Positions 1 through 6,749 of a stretch of 15,862 nucleotides of DNA are shown piece by piece. A program made the position numbers and the translations under genes. Source of the DNA: JAXGPP01 sp964436865 (GTDB taxonomy: Bacteria; Planctomycetota; Planctomycetia; Pirellulales; Thermoguttaceae); assembly GCA_964436865.1 (NCBI GenBank), contig CAYTFK010000153.1, positions 1 through 15,862 of the forward strand, given 5' to 3'. Numbering within the stretch: the stretch's first letter is position 1; each line of letters opens with the position of its first letter. The notes below the pieces were generated by a model. That model worked only from the letters and a program-made list of their open reading frames with translations. It made no database searches and was not told where the DNA came from.

Positions 1-1
1 C

Positions 2-310
2 GTCGAGTTGGAAGGTGCGCCGGAGTTGATTGTCGAGATCGTCAGCGACAGTTCCGTGAGCAAAGACACGCGACGGCTCCCGGCGGCCTACTTCCGCGCC
101 GGCGTCGATGAATACTGGCTCGTCGACGCCCGTTGCGATCCGCTCGTCTTCTGCATTCATCATCGCGGCCCGGAAGGCTTCGAACCCGCCCCGGCCGACG
201 CCGGCGGCTGGCAGTTCTCACAGTTATTCCGCCGCTCCTACCGCCTCGAGCGCGGGCGGAACGCCAAGGGCCGGCCGTACTTTGTGCTCCACGAACGGCC
301 GCAAGCCTGA
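2..310 (+). CDS. Uma2 family (DUF820) putative endonuclease, C-terminal part, cut by window edge
   Basis: The reading frame is already open at base 2 and runs to TGA at 308-310, so only about the last 102 residues are here. They start at the conserved Uma2 segment PELIVEIVSDSS, followed by SKDTR and then EYWLVDAR. These match the C-terminal half of the restriction-endonuclease-like Uma2/DUF820 fold: the Glu of VEIVS and the Lys of SKDT would be active-site residues of the PD-(D/E)XK-like core. It aligns end to end with the complete Uma2 protein at 2403-3080, about 60% identical by eye, so the two are diverged paralogues. Uma2 proteins are abundant in planctomycetes and cyanobacteria. Their cellular role is not established and nuclease activity is inferred from fold. 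The true start lies upstream of the window. Confidence 0.85.
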   Translation, partial: VELEGAPELIVEIVSDSSVSKDTRRLPAAYFRAGVDEYWLVDARCDPLVFCIHHRGPEGFEPAPADAGGWQFSQLFRRSYRLERGRNAKGRPYFVLHERPQA

Positions 311-371
311 GCACCACGCGCGACCTGCCAACGTCGCCGCTCCCCGCCAGGCTCTCCCCTGACCCCCTCCC

Positions 372-399
372 TTCGTCGCCTTCCTCTTCGGCGAATTTC
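372..399 (+). terminator. weak hairpin plus T-rich tail after Uma2 fragment
   Basis: TTCGTCG (372-378) can pair with CGGCGAA (389-395), allowing one G-U pair, over a 10-nt loop. TTTCC and further pyrimidines follow directly. It lies 60 bases after the Uma2 stop. The stem is short and the T run is interrupted, so termination is only a possibility. Confidence 0.25.
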
Positions 400-402
400 C
401 TC

Positions 403-431
403 TTGACACGTGTAATAAACATGTGTATACT
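403..431 (+). promoter_or_regulatory. Consensus-like sigma-70 promoter overlapping an imperfect palindrome
   Basis: TTGACA at 403-408 and TATACT at 426-431 are separated by exactly 17 bp, the best housekeeping promoter match in the window. The spacer and both box edges carry an inverted repeat: CACGTGT (407-413), AATAA, ACATGTG (419-425), with one mismatch between arms, so a dimeric repressor bound here would cover the promoter. Transcription would start near 438, only about 6 bases before the ATG at 444, giving an almost leaderless transcript. The repressor is unknown. The motif resembles operators of stress-response or mobile genes in style only. Confidence 0.6.
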
Positions 432-443
432 ATATCACGAGCC

Positions 444-711
444 ATGCTGAACAGCCACATCCAGCGAGTTCATCCCGGCCCTGAACCACCAACCCCTCTA
501 CGAACTTCAACACTCGGCCCAAAAGTGGCAGAAAACTTACGGCGGCGACCCAGGTGCGAAACCCCTTTATGCCATGCACTTACCGCCACGCCCCTCGGCC
601 AAGTCAACCGAAACACCCCCGTACCGCGTTTCGCATCAGCGGGGGGGACGGCTTGGCGAGCAGCCCGATGGCCGAAAACACGAACCCTTCCTCGCCGGTC
701 GCAGCCCGTGA
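444..711 (+). pseudogene. Small ORF broken by an apparent +1 frameshift, unknown function
   Basis: An ATG at 444, directly behind the strong promoter, opens a frame beginning MLNSHIQRVHP. At the CCC run 474-476 the protein-like reading continues one base further on, as ALNHQPLYELQHSAQKW and then KTYGGDPGAKPLYAM, ending at TGA 709-711. That downstream frame has no ATG of its own before 574 and is closed upstream by TGA at 448-450. Dropping one C joins both parts into a protein of about 88 residues. Possible readings are a frameshifted pseudogene, an assembly error, a programmed +1 shift at CCC, or chance. The downstream frame looks more protein-like (charged and aromatic mix) than the continuing first frame, which is Pro/Thr/Arg-rich. 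I recognise no family and no ribosome-binding site. Confidence 0.3.
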
Positions 712-781
712 ACGCTTACCCAAATCCATCGTGTTTCCCTTCGCGGGCTCTTGGCTGTCACCATCCAGAAGGGGGCGATGC

Positions 782-793
782 GCGACGCGTCGC
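782..793. repeat. Perfect 12-bp palindrome upstream of pfp
   Basis: GCGACGCGTCGC reads identically on both strands and is followed by TTCTTTT. It sits just upstream of the possible pfp promoter. It could be an operator half, a short terminator stem (4-bp stem, 4-nt loop) or chance in GC-rich DNA. Confidence 0.3.
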
Positions 794-796
794 TTC

Positions 797-826
797 TTTT
801 CATCACCCGCTCGAATGAGCTAAAAT
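797..826 (+). promoter_or_regulatory. Possible pfp promoter
   Basis: TTTTCA (797-802) and TAAAAT (821-826) are 18 bp apart, 62 bases before the pfp ATG. The -10 is good (5 of 6) and the -35 modest (4 of 6). No other promoter-like pair lies closer to the gene. Confidence 0.35.
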
Positions 827-887
827 ACGCGGTTTCGGTTGCGAACGAACTACCGGCAGTACGCCCCAACGAGAATCGACACCAGCC

Positions 888-2282
888 ATGACCACCCCCT
901 TCTTCTCCCCCCCCGAACCCGACAAGAACCTCAAGACGGTTGCCATTCTGTTTTCGGGTGGACCGGCTCCAGCGGCCAACGCCGTGATCACCGGCGCGGC
1001 AGGCAGTTTCTCTCGCTTCGGCATTAAGGTGCTCGGCATCCTCAACGGCTACACGCACCTCATGGAATACAAGCCGGGCCAGGAATTGAAGAAGGGGACG
1101 CACTACATGGAACTGGACCATGTCGGCGTCGAGGGGCATCGCTCCTACCCCGGCATTGTCATCGGCACCGCACGGGCCAATCCGGGCAAGGGAATCAAGA
1201 CCCCCAAGGACCTCGATGACAAGGAAAAGACCGCCCCCTTGCAGACGGTCTACGACGCCCTCTCCTCGCTGGAGGTCGACGCCCTGATCTCGATCGGCGG
1301 CGACGACACGCTGACCACCGCCGCCAAGTTCAAGCTCTACCAGGAACGGCTGCCGGCCGGGAAGAAACGCATTCGCGTCATCCATCTGCCGAAGACGATC
1401 GACAACGACTATCACGGTATCGATTTCACCTTCGGCTACTTCACTGCCGTCGACATGATGGCCCACCAGATCCGCAACCTCACCGCCGACGCCAAGGCCA
1501 ACAACGCCTACTTCTTCGTCCAGGCGATGGGCCGCAAGGCGGGCTGGCTGGCGTACGGGGCGGCGATTGCCGGCGAGGCCAGCCTCGTGATCAGCCTCGA
1601 AGACCTTCCCAAGGACTGGTGGAGCACCGAAGACGCGATCGACCCCAAGACCGGCCAGAAGATCGTCAAGGACGGCAAGCCGCTCCAGCGCGAAGTGTTC
1701 GACGTCTACAAAGTGGCCGACTGGGTGCTCAGTGTAATGCTCGCCCGCGAGAAACACGGCAAGCAATTCGGCGTGGTCGTGGTCGCCGAAGGGATGGCCG
1801 AGTTCCTGCCGGTCGAAGAGCTTAAGAAGTGCATCACCGACGACGAATTCCGCACGCTCGAGCCCGATCCGCACGGCCACTACCCGGTCTCGCAGGTCCC
1901 CTTCAGCCGCCGCCTTGGTGCCATCGTGGCCGAGAAGTACGCGGCGCTGCCCAAGGACAAGAGGTTGGTGTCGAAGCGGAAAATCGTCGGCCTCGTCTCG
2001 GGCTATGAGGTCCGCTGCAACCCACCCACCGCGTTCGACGTGATGCTCGGCAGCCAGTTGGGCGTGGGCGCCTATCGTGCCCTGGCCGAAGAGAAGCTCG
2101 ACGGCGTCATGGTCAGCCTCCACGGCCAGCTTGCTCTCTCCTATGTGCCATTCATCGACCGCGAGAAGCCCGAGGGAAGCCTGATCAATCCCGATACCCT
2201 CCGAGCCCAGGTCCGGCTTATCAAGACCGGTGAGGATTTCCACCTCCTGGCCCGGTATCTGGAGACACGCCTGGAAGGCTGA
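888..2282 (+). CDS. pfp: Pyrophosphate-dependent 6-phosphofructokinase
   Basis: This cytoplasmic glycolytic enzyme interconverts fructose 6-phosphate and fructose 1,6-bisphosphate using pyrophosphate rather than ATP, and is therefore reversible. It has 464 residues. The nucleotide/PPi loop FSGGP lies at 22-26, GGDDT at 137-141, PKTIDND at 168-174 (catalytic Asp in TIDND) and the sugar-binding MGRKAG at 214-219. Two residues decide phosphoryl-donor choice: the second Asp of GGDD, and Lys in PKTIDND where ATP enzymes have Gly. Both point to PPi. Length is in the range of long PPi-PFKs. The ATG at 888 is chosen because homology begins soon after it, although no strong Shine-Dalgarno precedes it. 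The gene stands alone between two Uma2 genes and is followed by a GC-rich hairpin. Confidence in family is very high, in the PPi preference high. Confidence 0.95.
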   Translation: MTTPFFSPPEPDKNLKTVAILFSGGPAPAANAVITGAAGSFSRFGIKVLGILNGYTHLMEYKPGQELKKGTHYMELDHVGVEGHRSYPGIVIGTARANPGKGIKTPKDLDDKEKTAPLQTVYDALSSLEVDALISIGGDDTLTTAAKFKLYQERLPAGKKRIRVIHLPKTIDNDYHGIDFTFGYFTAVDMMAHQIRNLTADAKANNAYFFVQAMGRKAGWLAYGAAIAGEASLVISLEDLPKDWWSTEDAIDPKTGQKIVKDGKPLQREVFDVYKVADWVLSVMLAREKHGKQFGVVVVAEGMAEFLPVEELKKCITDDEFRTLEPDPHGHYPVSQVPFSRRLGAIVAEKYAALPKDKRLVSKRKIVGLVSGYEVRCNPPTAFDVMLGSQLGVGAYRALAEEKLDGVMVSLHGQLALSYVPFIDREKPEGSLINPDTLRAQVRLIKTGEDFHLLARYLETRLEG

Positions 2283-2296
2283 GGCGAGCGGTGCAT

Positions 2297-2320
2297 CCCA
2301 GCGACCCCGCTGGGGCTGGG
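2297..2320 (+). terminator. GC-rich hairpin after pfp, no T tract
   Basis: CCCAG (2297-2301) pairs with CTGGG (2316-2320) and CCCC (2305-2308) with GGGG (2312-2315), leaving a 3-nt bulge (2302-2304) and a 3-nt loop. It starts 15 bases after the pfp stop. It lacks a T run, so it may be only an RNA-stabilising or pausing structure. Confidence 0.3.
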
Positions 2321-2402
2321 CATCGTGGCCTGAAGCGGCGTATGATAGGGTTAGGCAACCGTGGTCGGTACGGCCGGCGCGAGTTGAGAGGATTGCGCTG
2401 CT

Positions 2403-3080
2403 ATGGCTACAACCATCCGTCTGGACGATACGGTCGAGATCCCCGGCGACATCCGCTCGCTGGCTGATTTCCGCCGCTGGGCGCTGTCGGACCGCTTCCC
2501 CGAGACCGGCCGCATCGACTATCTCGGCGGCCTGATGGAGATCGACATGTCCCCCGAGGACGTGTTTACGCATGGCACGGTTAAGGTCGAGATCGTCCGC
2601 GTCCTGGCAGGTCGCGTGGCCTCCGCCCGCCTGGGCATACTGCTCGCCGATAGTTCACGGATTTCCAGCCCCACTGCCGAGCTGTCGGTCGAGCCCGACG
2701 TGGTTTTCATCAGCGAACAGTCTCTCGATAGCGGTCGTGTCCGCCTTGTGCCGCATTCGGCGGGCCAGCCCGACCGCTACGCGGAGATCGAGGGCCCGCC
2801 GGACCTGGTCGTGGAAGTCGTCAGCAATCGCTCGGTGACCAAGGACACTCGCGACTTGTTCTCCCGCTACTTCGCCGCCGGAGTGGGCGAGTATTGGCTG
2901 GTCGACGCGCGGCGCGAGGAACTCTTCTTCCGCATCCATCGCCGCGGAAACGAGGGCTTTGAGCCGGCCGATGCCGATGCCGAAGGCTACCAGCGATCGG
3001 AAGTCCTTTCGCGCTGGTATGGCCTCGACCGATCCCGGAACGCCAAAGGCCGGATCACGTTCCACCTGCTGGAACGATAG
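2403..3080 (+). CDS. Uma2 family (DUF820) putative endonuclease
   Basis: This is a complete 225-residue protein, the usual length for Uma2/DUF820. Core features of its restriction-endonuclease-like fold are visible: LMEIDMSPED near 44-53 with His57 just after, EPD at 97-99, the VVEVVS strand with Glu138, Lys147 in VTKDTR, and the strand EYWLVDAR at about 164-171. These acidic and Lys residues would form a PD-(D/E)XK-like metal site. The ATG at 2403 is preceded by GAGAGG at 2386-2391, a rather long spacing of 11 nt, and TATGAT at 2341-2346 may be a -10 box. The gene is not in an operon: pfp ends 120 bases upstream and the next gene is convergent. It is a paralogue of the gene cut by the left window edge. 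Family assignment is solid; function in the cell is unknown. Confidence 0.9.
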   Translation: MATTIRLDDTVEIPGDIRSLADFRRWALSDRFPETGRIDYLGGLMEIDMSPEDVFTHGTVKVEIVRVLAGRVASARLGILLADSSRISSPTAELSVEPDVVFISEQSLDSGRVRLVPHSAGQPDRYAEIEGPPDLVVEVVSNRSVTKDTRDLFSRYFAAGVGEYWLVDARREELFFRIHRRGNEGFEPADADAEGYQRSEVLSRWYGLDRSRNAKGRITFHLLER

Positions 3081-3143
3081 AAAGTACATTCGAGCGGGTC
3101 AGGCTCGCTCAGGCCGGCGCCCGAGACGGCTTTCGAATCAATC

Positions 3144-4010
3144 CTACGTCTTTCGCGGCGTGACCCCACGCCACGCCAGCCGTTTCCAGGCCACGCTCAG
3201 CAGGTACACCGCCCCCGCAGCCAGCACGATCGCCGATTCGGCGCTTACGGGCCGGCCATACACGGCGATCCGCGGCACGGTGGTGATGAACAGGCACAAC
3301 GCCGTCGCGGCAGCCATGGTGCTGCTCAGCCGGGTGAAGTGGTGCGCGGCAGTGGCCGCCGGCAGGCTCAACAGGGCGATCACCAGGATCAGCCCCACGA
3401 CTTGCGTCAGCGCAATCACCGTCAAGGCCACCAGGCAGAGCAGGATGATGTTCGTCGCCAGAACGTTGACCCCCTGCATTTGGAGTTGCTGCTCGTCGAG
3501 GCAGAGCGTCAGAAGACGCTTGTGAAACAGAAGCACCGCGACGAGGATGATCGCGCACAGCGCGGCCAGCAATTGAAGGTGCCCCCAGCTAACGTAGCTG
3601 ATATTGCCGAACAGGTAACTCATCAGTTGGGTCTGATAGCCGGGCGTAAACTTGATCAGCATGATCCCCAGCGCCATGCCGATCGCCCATAACGCGCCGA
3701 TCAGAGTGTCCATCCGTTCAGACACCCGTTGATGGATAATTCCGATCAGTACCGCGGCCGCCAGGGCCGCCGCCGTAGCACCGTGTAAGGGCGTTAGCCA
3801 ATCGAAGGCCGCCGGGTACTGGGCCGCCAGGAAGATCGCCGCCCCAATTCCCCCCACGGCCATGTGGGCGATCGCTCCGCTCAAGAACACGATTCGCCGC
3901 GTCACCACGTACGGCCCCACCAACCCGCAGGCCACGCTCGCCAGAAGCCCGGCCAGGAGTCCCCGGACCAGGAACGGGTTGTCGGCCATGTGCTCGAAGA
4001 ACTGAATCAT
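3144..4010 (-). CDS. znuB: Zinc/manganese-type ABC importer permease (ABC-3 family)
   Basis: This integral inner-membrane subunit forms the metal channel of the importer encoded with the two genes upstream. It has 288 residues and multiple hydrophobic segments, for example LLAGLLASVACGLVG near 18-32 and a long LVVIAL-type stretch near 210-225, as expected for ZnuB/MntB/TroC proteins. The family signature of a Gly-rich early segment (FLSGAIAHMAVGGIG, about 42-56) and the cytoplasmic helix before the QVVGLILVIALL segment are present. An upstream in-frame ATG at 4085 would add 25 hydrophilic residues inside the ATPase gene. I chose the ATG at 4010 because it overlaps the ATPase stop as ATGA, and because the protein then begins like its relatives. 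The C-terminus is basic. The exact metal cannot be told from this subunit. Confidence 0.93.
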   Translation of the reverse strand: MIQFFEHMADNPFLVRGLLAGLLASVACGLVGPYVVTRRIVFLSGAIAHMAVGGIGAAIFLAAQYPAAFDWLTPLHGATAAALAAAVLIGIIHQRVSERMDTLIGALWAIGMALGIMLIKFTPGYQTQLMSYLFGNISYVSWGHLQLLAALCAIILVAVLLFHKRLLTLCLDEQQLQMQGVNVLATNIILLCLVALTVIALTQVVGLILVIALLSLPAATAAHHFTRLSSTMAAATALCLFITTVPRIAVYGRPVSAESAIVLAAGAVYLLSVAWKRLAWRGVTPRKT

Positions 4011-4846
4011 GGCTGACCGTGGCTGTGTCCGGCGTCCGGCGGACTGACGGCCCCATCCTTGTGCGGATGGCAGCCCGCTTCGCAACCTGGATCGGAAAGC
4101 GGGCAGTCCGTGGCGTGGTGAACGTGCACGTGATCGCGATACATCTGCGAGAGCAACTCGCCGGTGATCTCCTCGGCCCGGTGTACGCTCACCCGGCGAT
4201 TGAGGCAGGCCACCCGTTTCAGGTGCGTCGAGACGAAGCCTACATCGTGGCTGACCACCACAATCGGCAGTCGCCGGTTGAGCCGGTGCAATAGATCCGT
4301 GAGGCTTTGCTCCATCTGCGCATCGACCCCTGCCGTCGGCTCGTCGAGCAAGAGCAATTCGGCATCGGCCGCCAGCGCACGGGCGATGAGTACCCGCTGC
4401 CGCTGCCCCCCGGAGAGCGTGCCGATCTGCCGCTGGGCGAGGTCGTCGGTTTCAGTGAGCCGCAAAGCGGCCATCGCGGCCTCGACGTGCGCTCGGCCAA
4501 ACCAGGCGCCCCACGACGATCGGCTGAGCCGGCCCGTGAGCACCACGTCGAGCACGTCGGCTGGCACCGTGGGGTCAATCCGCGCATGCTGCGGCACATA
4601 GCCGATCCGAGGCCGGATCTGATGGGGCGGCTGGCCGAAGACCCTGACCGTGCCGCGTTCCGGCTGGTGGAGCCCAAGGATCAGCTTCAACAGCGTCGTC
4701 TTGCCCCCGCCGTTGGGGCCGATAATACCCAGGAAGTCGTCGGTCTGGATCTCCAGCGACACGTCCTCGAGCACCGGATCCTGCTCGGTCGTGTAGCGAA
4801 AGGTGACTTCGCGGACGTCGACTACCGCTTCGCGACCCATCGTCAT
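4007..4846 (-). CDS. znuC: Zinc/manganese ABC importer ATPase with His/Cys-rich tail
   Basis: This cytoplasmic ATPase powers the metal importer. In its 279 residues I see Walker A GPNGGGKTT (43-51), the Q-loop region YVPQH (83-87), the signature LSGGQ (144-148), Walker B LLLLDE (164-169) and the switch His200 in VVVSHD. This is a canonical ABC domain of the ZnuC/MntA-type group. After about residue 235 comes a tail unusual for the family: HVHVHH at 239-244, Cys248, Cys255 and Cys259, then HPH at 260-262 and HSH at 274-276, plausibly a metal-binding sensor or buffer. The ATG at 4846 overlaps the stop of the binding-protein gene as ATGA, and its own stop overlaps the permease start the same way, implying translational coupling. 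The metal specificity is inferred from the cassette. Confidence 0.94.
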   Translation of the reverse strand: MTMGREAVVDVREVTFRYTTEQDPVLEDVSLEIQTDDFLGIIGPNGGGKTTLLKLILGLHQPERGTVRVFGQPPHQIRPRIGYVPQHARIDPTVPADVLDVVLTGRLSRSSWGAWFGRAHVEAAMAALRLTETDDLAQRQIGTLSGGQRQRVLIARALAADAELLLLDEPTAGVDAQMEQSLTDLLHRLNRRLPIVVVSHDVGFVSTHLKRVACLNRRVSVHRAEEITGELLSQMYRDHVHVHHATDCPLSDPGCEAGCHPHKDGAVSPPDAGHSHGQP

Positions 4847-5856
4847 TCCTCGTCGGCCAACGGGCCGTACGCGCCGGCGATCGCTTGCGCGGCTTGCCGG
4901 ATTGCCCGCGGAATGTCGGTCGCGAGCGGGTCGAGTTGCTCTACCCGGATCGAAAGCGTATCGGCGACGGCTCGTGCCGACTGACCGGCAATCTGCGGCT
5001 GCACGAAGATCACCTGCACCCCCTCGCGTCGCGCCCGGGTGAGTACCGCGGTCAGTTCCCGGTCGCTGGGCTCCTTGCCTTCCACTTCAATCGCCACCTG
5101 TTCCAGGCCGTACTCGTCGGCAAAGTAGCCCCACGCCGGGTGGAAGATGAAGAACGCCTTGCCGCGCATCGGTGCCAGGATCTGGCGGATTTCGGCGTCA
5201 AGCTGTTCGAGCCGTTCGACGGCCTCCGCGAGATTCCGCTCGTAGTGGCTCCGCCGTTCGGGTTGGATGTCAGAGAGTGCGGCGGCTACGGTCTTGAGCT
5301 GTGTCATGAGGAGTTGTGGAGTAAGCCAGATGTGCGGATCCTTGCCCATCCGCTCACTGTCCGCTTCCAGTGGATCATCGCCATCGGCGTCATGCCCATC
5401 GTGGTCGTGATCATGGCCGTGGTCGTCATCAGCGCCGTGATGGACATGGGCTTCCATGTCGCGCAGCTTGATGCCACGTCGCAGGTCGACGATTCGCAGT
5501 CCGGCGTCGCGGATCGCGGCGAACCAGGGGCCGCTCTCGAACGGGACGCCAAGGCGGAAGTACACGTCCGCCCGCATCACCTCGCTGACTTGCGCATCGC
5601 TCGGTTGGTAGGTGTGATGATCGTCGGCCGGGCCGACCAGCGTGATCAGATCGACGTCGTCACCGGCGATCTGCCGGACCAGCCACTCCTGCGGCGGGAT
5701 GCTCACGGCGACAGTCAGACGCCCCTTGGCCGCCGGCCGTTCGGCGGTCCCGCAGCCGGACAGAATGGCGGCCGCCAACAGCCACGCCAGGCCTTGCCAG
5801 ACTGACGGGCGGAACTTCATCCCGCCGGCCGGACAGTACCGCCTCTCATTGGACAT
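4843..5856 (-). CDS. znuA: Zinc (or manganese) ABC importer substrate-binding lipoprotein
   Basis: This exported, lipid-anchored receptor captures the metal and hands it to the permease. It is a cluster A-I (ZnuA/TroA) solute-binding protein of 337 residues. A signal peptide ends in the lipobox LSGC with Cys35. Likely ligands are His81 (HHTYQP), His175 (DPHIWL) and His239 (FHPAWGYF). Between the first two lies a His/Asp-rich loop (about 137-160, with seven His), typical of zinc-binding members and absent from most manganese ones. The start at 5856 is chosen for its Shine-Dalgarno (AGGA at 5866-5869, 9 nt away). A second ATG at 5820, 12 codons in, gives a cleaner signal peptide and is the alternative. 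The open frame further upstream to 6108 lies in the leader of the divergent gene and is unlikely. It is the first gene of the importer operon. I see no recognisable Zur box upstream. Confidence 0.92.
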   Translation of the reverse strand: MSNERRYCPAGGMKFRPSVWQGLAWLLAAAILSGCGTAERPAAKGRLTVAVSIPPQEWLVRQIAGDDVDLITLVGPADDHHTYQPSDAQVSEVMRADVYFRLGVPFESGPWFAAIRDAGLRIVDLRRGIKLRDMEAHVHHGADDDHGHDHDHDGHDADGDDPLEADSERMGKDPHIWLTPQLLMTQLKTVAAALSDIQPERRSHYERNLAEAVERLEQLDAEIRQILAPMRGKAFFIFHPAWGYFADEYGLEQVAIEVEGKEPSDRELTAVLTRARREGVQVIFVQPQIAGQSARAVADTLSIRVEQLDPLATDIPRAIRQAAQAIAGAYGPLADEE

Positions 5857-5865
5857 CCGCTGAAG

Positions 5866-5873
5866 TCCTCTCT
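5866..5873 (-). promoter_or_regulatory. Ribosome-binding site deciding the znuA start
   Basis: On the minus strand this reads AGAGAGGA, ending 9 nt before the ATG at 5856. It favours that start over the downstream ATG at 5820, which has only a GC-rich stretch before it. Confidence 0.55.
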
Positions 5874-5954
5874 TTGTGCCGCTGCCGATTCCCGCAAGTT
5901 TCGCAGGTTGGCCGCCGGCGGGCAAGGGTCGGTGGCTGATGCACAAGCGACCGG

Positions 5955-5984
5955 TTGACATGCTGGGCGCCCTCGGGCGAGAAT
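5955..5984 (+). promoter_or_regulatory. Possible promoter for the Gly-run lipoprotein gene
   Basis: TTGACA (5955-5960) and GAGAAT (5979-5984) are 18 bp apart, 41 bases upstream of the ATG at 6026. The -35 is a perfect match, the -10 moderate. Confidence 0.45.
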
Positions 5985-6025
5985 CGAGGCTCGCGTTCAT
6001 CCCTTCTTCTGAGGATCGGACTTCC

Positions 6026-6727
6026 ATGGTCAACAACGATCGGGTTTGGGCACGTGTTCTGGCAGCGATGGCGGTCCTCGCCCTGAGCGTAGCGGCGGGT
6101 TGCGGCACCGGCGAGTACGAGCGACGAATGCAACAGAGTATTCAGTCGGGTTTCGCAACAGGCGGAGGGGGCGGAGGAGGTGGCGGCGGCGGTGGCGTCG
6201 AGGTGCCGGGCACACCCATCACCTTGGCCGTGCCCGCTGCCTACCAACCGCTGGCCGAGGGCACCGACCCGAGCCGGCTCAATCCACCCTTCAATCTGCC
6301 CGACCGCAAGGCGACTTACGAAGCCTCGATCGCCGATGCCACGCAGGGAAAGCAGCACTACTACCTGTACGTGGCGACGGCTGACGCGGCCGCCGATCCG
6401 CTCGGGGCGCTGGTGGCCCAACTGGGCCAGAAGGGGCTTAGTGCCGGTTCAATCGAAGACTCCTCGGTGCCGATCCCCGGCGGAGAAGGGAACTGGAAGA
6501 AAGTCCGCGCCACCGGCCAGCAGGAGTTCTTCTATCTCGATGCGTCGGGACAAGGCCAACCGACGGCGATGGACGGCATCGTCGAGGCATGGGGCGGCGT
6601 CCACACGCCGAGCAACTCGTACGTACTGCTCGTCTGGCGGGTGCCGGCGGTTCTGGCCGGTGCCGACTATGCCAATCTTGATGGCGTGCCAAAGGCGACT
6701 GCGGCCAGCGTGGGAGCCAAGCCGTAG
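6026..6727 (+). CDS. Putative lipoprotein with 12-glycine run, function unknown
   Basis: This is a 233-residue exported lipoprotein that I do not recognise by family. It has a basic N-terminus, a hydrophobic stretch VLAAMAVLALSV (about 11-22) and a lipobox AAGC with Cys26, so it should be anchored to a membrane facing the periplasm. Gly46-57 is an uninterrupted run of 12 glycines encoded by mixed codons (GGC, GGA, GGG, GGT), which argues for selection of a flexible linker rather than slippage alone. The globular part (about 60-233) is mixed alpha/beta-looking with Trp-containing strands near its end. The start at 6026 is chosen because of GAGGA at 6011-6015 and the signal peptide directly after; the frame is open back to 5876 but overlaps the znuA leader. 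It is divergent from znuA and convergent with the TolC gene. A link to metal uptake is not shown. Confidence 0.8.
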   Translation: MVNNDRVWARVLAAMAVLALSVAAGCGTGEYERRMQQSIQSGFATGGGGGGGGGGGGVEVPGTPITLAVPAAYQPLAEGTDPSRLNPPFNLPDRKATYEASIADATQGKQHYYLYVATADAAADPLGALVAQLGQKGLSAGSIEDSSVPIPGGEGNWKKVRATGQQEFFYLDASGQGQPTAMDGIVEAWGGVHTPSNSYVLLVWRVPAVLAGADYANLDGVPKATAASVGAKP

Positions 6728-6749
6728 CGGGACCGCTTGGCGGAACCAA

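Larger units (their letters stand above)
311..887. other. 577-bp intergenic stretch between Uma2 fragment and pfp
   Basis: No intact gene of convincing family is seen here. The region holds, in order, a weak terminator-like hairpin (372-399), a strong sigma-70 type promoter overlapping a palindrome (403-431), a small frameshifted ORF (444-711), a perfect 12-bp palindrome (782-793) and a possible pfp promoter (797-826). Two overlapping open frames across it (423-818 and 554-823) lack a Shine-Dalgarno sequence and any recognisable motif. Confidence 0.6.

Noticed and set aside
423..818. 131-codon plus-strand frame after the strong promoter
   Set aside because: After its first dozen residues it becomes Pro/Thr/Arg-rich without motifs. 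The more protein-like reading switches frame at 474-476, so I report the frameshifted version instead.
636..2573. 645-codon open frame on the minus strand across pfp
   Set aside because: It lies wholly antisense to pfp and its flanks, with an Asp/Val/Gly/Leu-heavy composition that mirrors pfp codons. It has no family motif, and long antisense frames are common in GC-rich genes with codon bias.
5857..6025. Zur or MntR operator upstream of the metal importer
   Set aside because: No palindrome resembling known Zur or MntR boxes is present in this GC-rich stretch.
4846..6108. Longer znuA product starting at 6108
   Set aside because: The extra 84 residues would precede a complete lipoprotein signal peptide and overlap the start of the divergent lipoprotein gene. 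An AGGA ribosome-binding site supports 5856.
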